This document shows positions 1 to 5,394 of a stretch of DNA of 5,394 nt, one piece after another (within the stretch, counting starts at the first letter, position 1; each line of letters begins with the position of its first letter). The notes under the pieces were generated by a model. That model was not told the DNA's origin. It worked only from the letters and a program-made list of their open reading frames with translations, and searched no databases. Location of the stretch: NCBI GenBank assembly GCA_031254715.1, contig JAIRTY010000406.1, positions 1 through 5,394 on the forward strand. Direction: 5' to 3'. The translations under genes and the position numbers were made by a program. The stretch is from Nocardiopsaceae bacterium (GTDB lineage Bacteria > Actinomycetota > Actinomycetes > Streptosporangiales > Streptosporangiaceae).

Positions 1-255
1 CCTGGTCACCCGGGCCGGCTGGCCCGGATCTCCGGTGAACTTCTGGGCAGCGCCGAGGCCAGCGCCAACCTGGTGGTCCTGCGCACCCCCGCGGGCGGAG
101 CGCAGCTGCTGGCATCGGCCATCGACCACGCCGGGTGGACCACGATCCTCGGCACCGTCGCCGGTGACGACACCGTGCTGGTGATCGCCAGGGACCCGGA
201 CGGAGGCGACGACGTCGCCCGGTCGCTACTCCGCCTCGCCGAGCGGAGGGCCTGA
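1..255 (+). CDS. argR: Arginine repressor ArgR, C-terminal part (5' end outside window)
   Basis: This is the last 84 residues of a protein read in frame 1 from the window edge to TGA at 253-255. ArgR is a DNA-binding regulator that, with L-arginine as corepressor, forms hexamers and represses arginine biosynthesis genes. What is visible is the C-terminal oligomerisation and arginine-binding domain: an ASANLVVLRTPAGGAQLLAS stretch, then GTVAGDDT at 151-174. The paired aspartates of that motif (codons 166-171) contact arginine in known ArgR structures. A short helix rich in Leu and Arg closes the protein. The N-terminal winged helix-turn-helix that binds ARG boxes lies upstream of the window and cannot be judged. 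The position directly before argG and argH fits actinobacterial arg clusters. The family call is firm; only completeness is unknown. Confidence 0.93.
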   Translation, partial: PGHPGRLARISGELLGSAEASANLVVLRTPAGGAQLLASAIDHAGWTTILGTVAGDDTVLVIARDPDGGDDVARSLLRLAERRA

Positions 256-296
256 TGCGACGACGACGAACGAACGACGACAAACAACAGTTCGAG

Positions 297-320
297 TTTG
301 ACCCCCTATAGGGGGTCAAA
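297..320. promoter_or_regulatory. Perfect 24-bp palindrome upstream of argG (operator or hairpin)
   Basis: The half TTTGACCCCCTA (297-308) is followed with no spacer by its exact reverse complement (309-320). The centre is 55-56 bases before the argG ATG. A spacerless perfect palindrome suits a dimeric or tetrameric DNA-binding regulator. In RNA it could fold as a roughly 10-bp stem with a small loop, but no T-run follows, so it is not a canonical terminator. The C-run/TATA/G-run core resembles, from memory, operators of the CsoR/RcnR/FrmR metal- and formaldehyde-sensing repressors. It does not look like an AT-rich ARG box. TTGACC at 298-303 could also serve as a -35 element, but the hexamer 17 bases on (TCTTAA, 321-326) is a poor -10. 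Symmetry is seen; function is inference. Confidence 0.55.
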
Positions 321-351
321 TCTTAACGGCTCTGAGACCGCCGCTAACTAT

Positions 352-357
352 AAAGGA
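352..357 (+). promoter_or_regulatory. Ribosome binding site of argG
   Basis: AAAGGA ends 6 bases before the ATG at 364. It fixes the start there rather than at the in-frame TTG at 298, which lies inside the palindrome and would add 22 residues unlike any ArgG. The surrounding 345-366 stretch is AT-rich compared with the rest of the window, as expected for an open translation start. Confidence 0.75.
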
Positions 358-363
358 CAAATC

Positions 364-1566
364 ATGACGAAGCGTGTAGTGCTTGCTTACTCCGGCGGCC
401 TGGATACCTCGGTCGCCATCGGCTGGATCGCCGAGCAGACCGGTGCCGAGGTGATCGCGCTCGCGATCGACCTCGGGCAGGGCGGCGAGGACCTGGACGT
501 CATCCGCGACCGGGCACTGTCCTGCGGCGCGGCCGACGCCGAGGTCGTGGACGTGCGGGAAGAGTTCGCGGCGGGCTACTGCGTCCCGGCGCTCAAGGCC
601 AACGCCCTCTACATGGACCGCTACCCGCTGGTGTCGGCGCTGTCCAGGCCGCTGATCGTCGGGCACCTGGCCCGGGTGGCGGCCGAGCGCGGGGCTTACG
701 CGGTGGCTCACGGCTGCACCGGCAAGGGCAACGACCAGGTCCGGTTCGAGGTCGGGCTGGCCAGCCTCGCGCCCGGCATCCAGGTGCTGGCGCCGGTCCG
801 CGACTCCGGCATGACCAGGGACAAGGCGATCGCGTTCGCCGAGGAAAAGGGGCTTCCGATCGACGTCACGTCCCGGTCGCCGTACTCCATTGACCAGAAC
901 CTGTGGGGTCGCAGCTGCGAGACCGGGCACCTGGAAGACATCTGGGAGGCGCCGCACGACGACGTCTGGTCCTACACCCAGGATCCGGCCGCCGCCCGCG
1001 ACCCGGATGACCTCGTGATCAGCTTCTCCGACGGGGTCCCGGTCGCGGTCGACGGCCGGCGGCTGTCTCCGCTGCAGATCGTCACCGAACTGAACGCGCG
1101 GGCCGGAGCACAGGGCGTTGGCAGGCTGGACATGGTTGAGGACCGGCTGGTCGGGATCAAGAGCCGGGAGATCTACGAGGCGCCCGCGGCGATCACGCTC
1201 ATCACCGCGCACCAGGAACTGGAGAGCGTGTGCGCGGAACGGGACCTGGCCCGGTTCAAGCGGCAGGCTGAGCAGCGCTGGACCGAGCTGGTGTACGACG
1301 GGCTCTGGTTCTCGCCGCTCAAGTCGGCGCTCGACGCGTTCATGACCGAGGCGTCCAAGAACGTCACCGGCGACGTCCGGGTCCGGCTGCACGCCGGCCG
1401 GGCGGTGGTGACCGGGCGGCGCAGCCCGGCCTCGCTCTACGACTTCGAGCTCGCCACCTACGACACCGGCGACGCCTTCGACCAGGGCCACGCCCGGGGC
1501 TTCGTGGAGCTGTGGGGGCTGCCGAGCAAGACCGCCGCTCTCCGCGACCAGCGCCTGGCCCTCTGA
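364..1566 (+). CDS. argG: Argininosuccinate synthase
   Basis: A complete 400-residue enzyme, close to the usual 395-450 of the family. It condenses citrulline and aspartate with ATP to give argininosuccinate, AMP and pyrophosphate, the penultimate step of arginine synthesis, in the cytosol. The N-terminal ATP-pyrophosphatase loop is AYSGGLDTS (residues 8-16). The second family signature, HGCTGKGNDQVRFE, begins at His116. The substrate-binding segment YSIDQN (174-179) is followed by the family's ETGHLED element. The C-terminal half carries the conserved GRLDMVEDRLVGIKSRE, TAHQELE and VYDGLWFSPL blocks and ends in the multimerisation region with SLYDFELATYDTGD. The ATG has a good ribosome binding site. 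It follows argR by 108 bases and precedes argH, the enzyme that uses its product. ArgR control is likely from family knowledge, but I see no clear ARG box. Nothing is missing or broken. Confidence 0.98.
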   Translation: MTKRVVLAYSGGLDTSVAIGWIAEQTGAEVIALAIDLGQGGEDLDVIRDRALSCGAADAEVVDVREEFAAGYCVPALKANALYMDRYPLVSALSRPLIVGHLARVAAERGAYAVAHGCTGKGNDQVRFEVGLASLAPGIQVLAPVRDSGMTRDKAIAFAEEKGLPIDVTSRSPYSIDQNLWGRSCETGHLEDIWEAPHDDVWSYTQDPAAARDPDDLVISFSDGVPVAVDGRRLSPLQIVTELNARAGAQGVGRLDMVEDRLVGIKSREIYEAPAAITLITAHQELESVCAERDLARFKRQAEQRWTELVYDGLWFSPLKSALDAFMTEASKNVTGDVRVRLHAGRAVVTGRRSPASLYDFELATYDTGDAFDQGHARGFVELWGLPSKTAALRDQRLAL

Positions 1567-1602
1567 TCCCGGCCCGCCGGCTCCGTCAGCTGGCCGCCAG
1601 CC

Positions 1603-1629
1603 GCGGCGAGCCCCGCCGCCCTTCGTTTT
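1603..1629 (+). terminator. Possible weak intrinsic terminator after argG
   Basis: GCGGCG (1603-1608) pairs perfectly with CGCCGC (1614-1619) across a 5-base loop. A T-rich tail CTTCGTTTTC (1621-1630, six T in ten) follows. It lies 37 bases after the argG stop. The stem is short and the T tract interrupted, so termination may be partial, and in such GC-rich DNA a 6-bp stem can arise by chance. The T tract also forms the foot of the next hairpin, so the two folds compete. Confidence 0.35.
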
Positions 1630-1687
1630 CGTGATCGTGGTAGATCGGTAGGGTCGCATCACTACTGATCCACCACGATCATGGAAA
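1626..1687. repeat. Long imperfect inverted repeat between argG and argH
   Basis: Arms 1626-1651 and 1662-1687 form a 26-position stem around a 10-base loop (1652-1661). I count one A-C mismatch (1642/1671) and three positions that pair only as G-U in RNA (1647/1666, 1631/1682, 1629/1684). The strongest part is GATCGTGGT at 1633-1641 against ACCACGATC at 1672-1680. Local AT content is higher than the neighbouring genes. No T-run follows on either strand, so it is not a standard terminator. It overlaps the ATG at 1681. It may be a dispersed palindromic (REP/MITE-like) element, an operator, or an mRNA-stabilising hairpin; the window alone cannot decide. Confidence 0.7.
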
Positions 1688-1695
1688 GCGGAGCT

Positions 1696-1815
1696 GAGCG
1701 CGCCGGCGCGGAGCGCACCTGCGCCGAGCACGTCAGCGCTGAGCACGCCGGCGGGGAGCACGCCGGCGCTGAGCGCACCGGCGCTGGGCAGAGCGGCGCG
1801 GAGCACGGAGAGGAC
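1696..1815 (+). repeat. 15-bp tandem repeat, 8 units, at the 5' edge of argH
   Basis: Eight units of exactly 15 bases with consensus near GAGCACGCCGGCGCT start at 1696, 1711, 1726, 1741, 1756, 1771, 1786 and 1801. The first six are closest; the seventh and eighth have decayed, and a faint ninth may precede them at 1681. In the argH frame each unit encodes a pentapeptide of type E-[R/H]-x-[G/S]-A, such as ERAGA or EHAGA. The period is a multiple of three, so copy-number change would keep the frame. The last unit contains the ribosome binding site of the preferred argH start, which suggests the array is mostly leader DNA. Confidence 0.85.
1807..1814 (+). promoter_or_regulatory. Ribosome binding site deciding the argH start
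   Basis: GGAGAGGA lies just before GTG 1819, with its GGAG core 8 bases away. The competing in-frame ATG at 1681 has only CACCACGATC directly in front, no purine-rich site, and sits inside a predicted stem. This favours GTG 1819. Confidence 0.65.
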
Positions 1816-1818
1816 CCG

Positions 1819-3237
1819 GTGGCAGAGTCCGAGCGGAAGCCGACCCGGCTGTGGGGAGGACGGTTCGAGGCGGGGCCCTCTGAGGCGCTCGCCCGGCTGT
1901 CGGTGAGCGTCCAGTTCGACTGGCGGCTGGCGGCCTACGACCTGCTGGCGTCGGGCGCGCACGCCCGGGTGCTGCACCGCGCGGGGCTGCTCACCGACGA
2001 CGAACTGGCGCGGCTCACCGGCGCGCTCGAGGGCCTGGCCGAGGCGTGCCGGGACGGCAGCTTCCGGCCCACCGCCGCCGACGAGGATGTCCACACCGCA
2101 CTCGAACGGGGCCTGCTGGAACGGGCCGGTGCGCTCGGCGGCAAGCTGCGCGCGGGCCGCAGCCGCAACGACCAGATCGCCACCGACCTGCGGCTGTACC
2201 TGCGCGACCACGCCCGGCTGGTGGTCTCACGGACGGCGGAGCTGGAGACGGCACTGCTCGCCCAGGCCGAGGAGCACCTGCGCACGCCCGCCCCGGGCAT
2301 GACCCATTTGCAGCACGCGCAGCCGGTGGTGTTCGCCCACCAGCTGCTCGCGCACGCGCAGGCGCTCGCCAGGGACGTGAGCCGGATCCGGGACTGGGAC
2401 AAGCGGGCGGCAGTGAGCCCGCTCGGCTCCGGCGCGCTGGCGGGCTCGTCGCTGCCGCTCGACCCGGACGCGGTCGCCGCCGAGCTCGGGTTCGACGCCG
2501 CCGCCGCGAACTCGATGGATGCGGTGAGCGACCGGGACTTCGCGGCCGAGTTCTGCTTCGCCGCCGCCCTGCTGGGAGTGCACCTGTCCCGGCTCGGCGA
2601 AGAGATCGTGCTGTGGGCCTCGCAGGAGTTCGGCTGGGTGGAGATCGACGACGCCTACGCCACCGGCTCGTCGATCATGCCGCAGAAGAAGAACCCGGAC
2701 GTGGCGGAGCTTGCCAGGGGCAAGGCCGGGCGGCTGATCGGCGGGCTGACCGGGCTGCTGGCCACGCTCAAGGGGCTGCCGCTCAGCTACAACCGGGACC
2801 TGCAGGAAGACAAGGAGCCGGTGTTCGACGCGGTGGACACGCTGCTGGTGGTGCTGCCCGCGCTGGCGGGCCTGGTCGCCACCATGCGGGTGCGGCCGGA
2901 GCGGCTGGCGGCCGGGGCGAGCACGGGTTTCGCGCTCGCCACCGACCTGGCTGAGCTGCTGGTGCGGCGCGGGGTGCCGTTCCGGGAAGCGCACGAGGTG
3001 GTGGGGCACCTGGTGGTGTGGTGCCAGGTGCACGACTGCGACCTGCCCGACGTGAGCGACGAAGACCTGGCACGGATCTCGCCGCACCTGACCCCCGGCG
3101 TCCGCGAGGTGCTGTCGGTGACCGGGGCGCTCGCGGCCCGCCGGGCCCGCGGCGGGACGGCGCCGGACCGGGTGGCCGAGCAGCTCACCGCGCTGCGGGC
3201 GGCCGTGGACGAGCATGCGTCCTGGGCGGCCGGGTGA
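1819..3237 (+). CDS. argH: Argininosuccinate lyase
   Basis: Cleaves argininosuccinate to arginine and fumarate, the last step of arginine synthesis; a homotetramer of the aspartase/fumarase superfamily. From GTG 1819 it has 472 residues, a normal family length. The conserved start RLWGGRF falls at residues 10-16. Active-site blocks follow in order: EDVH (89-92), SRNDQ (115-119), the catalytic Thr-His pair in MTHLQHAQP (T162, H163), and the fumarate-lyase signature GSSIMPQKKNPD from residue 283, whose mobile loop holds the catalytic serine. The C-terminal domain ends in a Leu/Ala-rich helix. An in-frame ATG at 1681 would add 46 residues made almost wholly of pentapeptide repeats. That extension lacks a ribosome binding site and family conservation, so I treat it as non-coding, though an automatic annotation could start there. 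It follows argG by 252 bases, and the glycosylase start lies 16 bases after its stop. Confidence 0.95.
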   Translation: MAESERKPTRLWGGRFEAGPSEALARLSVSVQFDWRLAAYDLLASGAHARVLHRAGLLTDDELARLTGALEGLAEACRDGSFRPTAADEDVHTALERGLLERAGALGGKLRAGRSRNDQIATDLRLYLRDHARLVVSRTAELETALLAQAEEHLRTPAPGMTHLQHAQPVVFAHQLLAHAQALARDVSRIRDWDKRAAVSPLGSGALAGSSLPLDPDAVAAELGFDAAAANSMDAVSDRDFAAEFCFAAALLGVHLSRLGEEIVLWASQEFGWVEIDDAYATGSSIMPQKKNPDVAELARGKAGRLIGGLTGLLATLKGLPLSYNRDLQEDKEPVFDAVDTLLVVLPALAGLVATMRVRPERLAAGASTGFALATDLAELLVRRGVPFREAHEVVGHLVVWCQVHDCDLPDVSDEDLARISPHLTPGVREVLSVTGALAARRARGGTAPDRVAEQLTALRAAVDEHASWAAG

Positions 3238-3253
3238 GCCGGGCAGGTGCCGG

Positions 3254-4102
3254 GTGAGCGGGGCGGGCGGCACGGTGACCGGGCCGGGCGCGGTGCTCCC
3301 CCGCCCGTTCTTCGCCGGTCCGGCGCTCGAGGTCGCGCAGCGGCTGCTCGGCTGCGTCATCGAGCATCAGACAGCCGAGGGCATCGTCGGGGTGATGCTG
3401 ACGGAGGTGGAGGCGTATGAGGGTGAGTCCGACCCGGCCTCGCACGCCTACCGGGGCAGGAGCCAGCGGAACGCGGTGATGTTCGGCCCGCCCGGGCACG
3501 CGTACGTGTACTTCACCTACGGGATGCACTTCTGCGTCAACCTGGTGTGCATGCCGCCGGGCACGGCCTCGGCGGTGCTGCTGCGGGCCGGCCGGGTGGT
3601 CGAGGGAGCGGAGCTGGCGGCGTCCCGCCGGGCGGTCGCGGGTCCTGGCGGCCGCGACCTCGCCCGCGGGCCTGCCCGGCTCTGCCAGGCGCTGGCCATC
3701 GCGCGGGGCCAGAACGGCAGCGACGTGTGCGACCCGGCGTCACCGCTGCGGGTGCGCGCGGGGACGGCTGCCGGTACGGTCCCTGACATCAGCCAGGGGC
3801 CGCGGGTCGGGGTCAACGGCGCTGCCGACTGGCCGTGGCGGTTCTGGCTGGCCGGCGACCCCACGGTGTCGGCGTACCGGCCGCACGTGCCGCGCCGCCG
3901 CGGGCGTGCCGCCCCGGCCGCCGCTCCTCATGCCGCCGGCCGGACCGCCGCACGGACCGCCGCACGGACCGCCGGCCGGACCGACGGCCGGACCGACGGA
4001 CGGACCGCCGCACGGACTGACGGCCGAACCGACGGACGGACCGCCGGCGACCCGGAATCGGTTACCGCCCGGCCCGGCGGAGATGACACGATGCAGCGGT
4101 GA
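3254..4102 (+). CDS. DNA-3-methyladenine glycosylase (AAG/MPG family) with repetitive Arg-rich tail
   Basis: A base-excision-repair enzyme that removes alkylated purines such as 3-methyladenine from DNA. From GTG 3254 it has 282 residues. The core (about 1-216) matches the AAG/MPG family: TEVEAYEG holds the catalytic Glu53 and Tyr55 (human E125 and Y127); SHAYRG and RNAVMFGPPGHAYVYFTYG follow, with Tyr89 equivalent to the intercalating human Y162 and Asn96 to N169; then VLLRAGRVVEG, GPARLCQAL, and the closing PWRFWLAGDPTVSAYRPHVP. Bacterial members usually stop near PRRR. Here about 66 residues more follow, including nine tetrapeptide repeats RT[A/D][A/G], one Arg per four residues. The start is uncertain: GTG 3254 has GCAGG 6 bases upstream; ATG 3215 would overlap argH by 23 bases (295 residues); GTG 3275 is also possible. 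The stop overlaps tyrS as GTGA. Family is firm; start and tail function are not. Confidence 0.92.
   Translation: MSGAGGTVTGPGAVLPRPFFAGPALEVAQRLLGCVIEHQTAEGIVGVMLTEVEAYEGESDPASHAYRGRSQRNAVMFGPPGHAYVYFTYGMHFCVNLVCMPPGTASAVLLRAGRVVEGAELAASRRAVAGPGGRDLARGPARLCQALAIARGQNGSDVCDPASPLRVRAGTAAGTVPDISQGPRVGVNGAADWPWRFWLAGDPTVSAYRPHVPRRRGRAAPAAAPHAAGRTAARTAARTAGRTDGRTDGRTAARTDGRTDGRTAGDPESVTARPGGDDTMQR
3941..4048 (+). repeat. 12-bp tandem repeat, 9 units, in the glycosylase tail
   Basis: Nine head-to-tail units of exactly 12 bases, consensus CGGACCGMCGSM, begin at 3941 and every 12 bases to 4037. In the glycosylase frame they read RTAA (three), RTAG (two) and RTDG (four). Differences are mostly C/A at position 8 and in the last two bases; two units carry a substitution in the otherwise constant first six. 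Because the period is a multiple of three, several frames on both strands stay open here, producing false reading frames. Unit count could vary by slippage without breaking the gene. Confidence 0.9.
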
Positions 4103-5394
4103 CCGACGTTCTCGACGAGCTGACCTGGCGGGGCCTGCTGGCGCTGTCCACCGACGCCGATGCGCTGCGCGGGGCGCTGGCGGCCGGACCGGTGACGTTC
4201 TATGGCGGGTTCGACCCGACCGCCCCCGGGCTGCACATCGGCAACCTGGTGCTGCTGCTGACGATGCGGCGGCTGCAGCTCGCCGGGCACCGGCCGATCG
4301 GCCTGGTCGGCGGCGCCACCGGCCTGATCGGCGACCCGAGCGGCAAGTCCGCGGAACGGGTGCTCAACCCCCGCGACACCGTCGCCGGGTGGGTGGAGCG
4401 GATCCGCGGCGAGGTCGGCAGGTTCCTCGATTTCGAGCCCGGTTCCGCTGGCGCGTTGCTGGTCAGCAACCTGGACTGGACCGAGCAACTGCCGGTGCTT
4501 GACTTCCTGCGCGATGTCGGCAAGCACTTCCCGGTGAACCAGATGCTGGCCAGGGAGGCGGTCAAGGCCAGGCTGGAAGCCGGCGGGATCAGCTACACCG
4601 AGTTCAGCTACCAGCTCCTGCAGGCCTACGACTACCTGGAACTGCACCGGCGCTACGACTGCTCGCTGCAGGTCGGCGGCAGCGACCAGTGGGGCAACCT
4701 GGTGGCCGGGGTGGACCTGATCCGGCGGGTCACCAGCGCATCGGTGCACGCCCTGGCCACGCCGCTGATCACCAGGCCGGACGGCACCAAGTACGGCAAG
4801 ACCGAGGGCGGCGCGATCTGGCTGAGCCCGGACCTGATGAGCCCGTACGCGTTCTACCAGTTCTGGATCAACCGGACCGACGCGGAGGTCGGCGCGCTGC
4901 TGCGCGTGTTCACGTTCCGCTCGCGGGCCGAGATCGAGGATATCGAACGGGAGACCAGGGACCGGCCCTCGGCGCGCACAGGCCAGCGCCTGCTGGCCGA
5001 AGACGTCACGAGCCTTGTCCATGGCAGGGACGAGTACGCGAAGGCGGCAGCGGCCAGCGAGGCCCTGTTCGGCCGGGGCGACCTGGACGGCCTGGACGAG
5101 CCCACGCTGGCCGCGGCGCTGGCCGAGATCCCGTCGGTGCAGCTGTCGGCTGACGGCGCCACCATCGTGCCAGGCACCCCCGGGGCTCCGGCCACGCCGG
5201 CCGCGGCGGCGGGGCCGGGCGGGGGCGGCGACGGGGCCCGGAGCGGCCTGCTTCCCCTGGTCACCGACCTGATGGCGGCCACCGGCATCGTGGCAAGCAA
5301 GTCGGCCGCCCGCCGGGCCGTGGCCGAGGGCGGGGCTTACCTGAACAACCGCAAGGTGACCGACCCCGAGGCGCGCCCGGCCCGGGCAGACCTG
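4099..5394 (+). CDS. tyrS: Tyrosyl-tRNA synthetase (3' end outside window)
   Basis: A class I aminoacyl-tRNA synthetase that charges tRNA-Tyr with tyrosine using ATP. 432 residues are visible, open to the window end; the stop is not seen. The Rossmann catalytic domain has YGGFDPTAPGLHIGN (35-49), with HIGN at 46-49 in place of the more usual HIGH. Next come GGATGLIGDPSGK, the tyrosine-binding Y171/Q175/D178, QVGGSDQWGN (191-200), and the KMSKS-type loop KYGKT (231-235). An anticodon-binding helical region follows. A Gly/Ala/Pro-rich linker (about 355-382) leads to the start of an S4 RNA-binding domain (ASKSAARRAVAEGGAYLNN). The GTG overlaps the glycosylase stop as GTGA. The only purine-rich site (GGAGA, 4079-4083) is 15 bases away, too far to be strong, so translation is probably coupled to the upstream gene. 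Confidence 0.97.
   Translation, partial: MTDVLDELTWRGLLALSTDADALRGALAAGPVTFYGGFDPTAPGLHIGNLVLLLTMRRLQLAGHRPIGLVGGATGLIGDPSGKSAERVLNPRDTVAGWVERIRGEVGRFLDFEPGSAGALLVSNLDWTEQLPVLDFLRDVGKHFPVNQMLAREAVKARLEAGGISYTEFSYQLLQAYDYLELHRRYDCSLQVGGSDQWGNLVAGVDLIRRVTSASVHALATPLITRPDGTKYGKTEGGAIWLSPDLMSPYAFYQFWINRTDAEVGALLRVFTFRSRAEIEDIERETRDRPSARTGQRLLAEDVTSLVHGRDEYAKAAAASEALFGRGDLDGLDEPTLAAALAEIPSVQLSADGATIVPGTPGAPATPAAAAGPGGGGDGARSGLLPLVTDLMAATGIVASKSAARRAVAEGGAYLNNRKVTDPEARPARADL

Noticed and set aside
256..296. CGA/ACGA-rich stretch after argR as a functional repeat
   Set aside because: It is short, irregular low-complexity sequence with no symmetry and no fixed period, so I cannot support more than simple sequence.
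298..363. N-terminal extension of ArgG from TTG 298
   Set aside because: The start lies in the palindrome, has no ribosome binding site, and the 22 residues are unlike ArgG N-termini. ATG 364 has AAAGGA in front and matches the family start.
1696..1815. CRISPR-like array
   Set aside because: Units are contiguous 15-mers with no unique spacers, and no cas gene is near. The same holds for the 12-mers at 3941-4048.
316..2211. Long open frame of 631 codons on the minus strand across argG and the start of argH
   Set aside because: It lies antisense to a certain argG and spans the hairpin and 15-bp repeats. High GC at third positions keeps such shadow frames open. Its translation is Arg/Gly/Pro/Val-rich with no recognisable domain.
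2227..3360. Minus-strand open frame of 377 codons opposite argH
   Set aside because: It mirrors the conserved lyase codons, has no recognisable motif, and its composition is typical of a GC-driven shadow.
3906..4502. Plus-strand open frame with Pro/Gly/Thr repeats bridging glycosylase and tyrS
   Set aside because: The 12-bp period keeps this frame open through the array. Downstream it is out of frame with the real tyrS and shows no conserved block.
3928..5022. Minus-strand open frame of 364 codons opposite tyrS and the 12-bp repeats
   Set aside because: It is antisense to conserved TyrRS motifs. The RPSVRP-like repeats it encodes are only the complement of the 12-bp array.
1..5394. A novel defence, mobile or other undescribed multi-gene system
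   Set aside because: All five genes belong to well-known families in a familiar order. There are no transposase, integrase, toxin-antitoxin, reverse transcriptase or effector signatures, and I see no tRNA or rRNA genes.

Overview
The window is a gene-dense, very GC-rich, single-strand stretch of ordinary bacterial housekeeping genes, all on the + strand. High GC with almost every third codon position G or C, GTG starts, and the protein types (an actinobacterial-style ArgG and ArgH, and an AAG-type glycosylase beside tyrS) point to an actinomycete. I cannot name a genus. The gene order argR-argG-argH and the pair DNA-3-methyladenine glycosylase-tyrS both recall arrangements I know from actinobacteria such as Mycobacterium and Streptomyces.

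Layout: 1-255 is the C-terminal arginine-binding domain of the arginine repressor ArgR, cut by the window start. 256-363 is a short intergenic region with a perfect 24-bp palindrome and the argG ribosome binding site. 364-1566 is argG, argininosuccinate synthase. 1567-1818 is an unusually structured gap: a possible terminator, a long imperfect hairpin, and a 15-bp tandem repeat. That repeat is either untranslated leader or an N-terminal extension of the next gene. 1819-3237 is argH, argininosuccinate lyase. 3254-4102 is an AAG/MPG-family DNA-3-methyladenine glycosylase ending in an Arg-rich tail made of nine 12-bp repeats. 4099-5394 is tyrS, tyrosyl-tRNA synthetase, which overlaps the glycosylase by 4 bases and is cut by the window end shortly after its S4 domain begins.

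How the genes work together: ArgG joins citrulline and aspartate into argininosuccinate, and ArgH splits it into arginine and fumarate. ArgR, with arginine as corepressor, normally represses such genes. The glycosylase and tyrS are not in the arginine pathway but follow closely enough to be co-transcribed. The GTGA overlap suggests translational coupling of tyrS to the glycosylase.

I see no mobile element, CRISPR array, RNA gene or unknown multi-gene system. The points of interest are small: two in-frame tandem repeats at gene edges (15 bp before or at the start of argH, 12 bp at the end of the glycosylase), a large hairpin between argG and argH, a CsoR/FrmR-like palindrome upstream of argG, and a Gly/Ala/Pro-rich linker in TyrRS.
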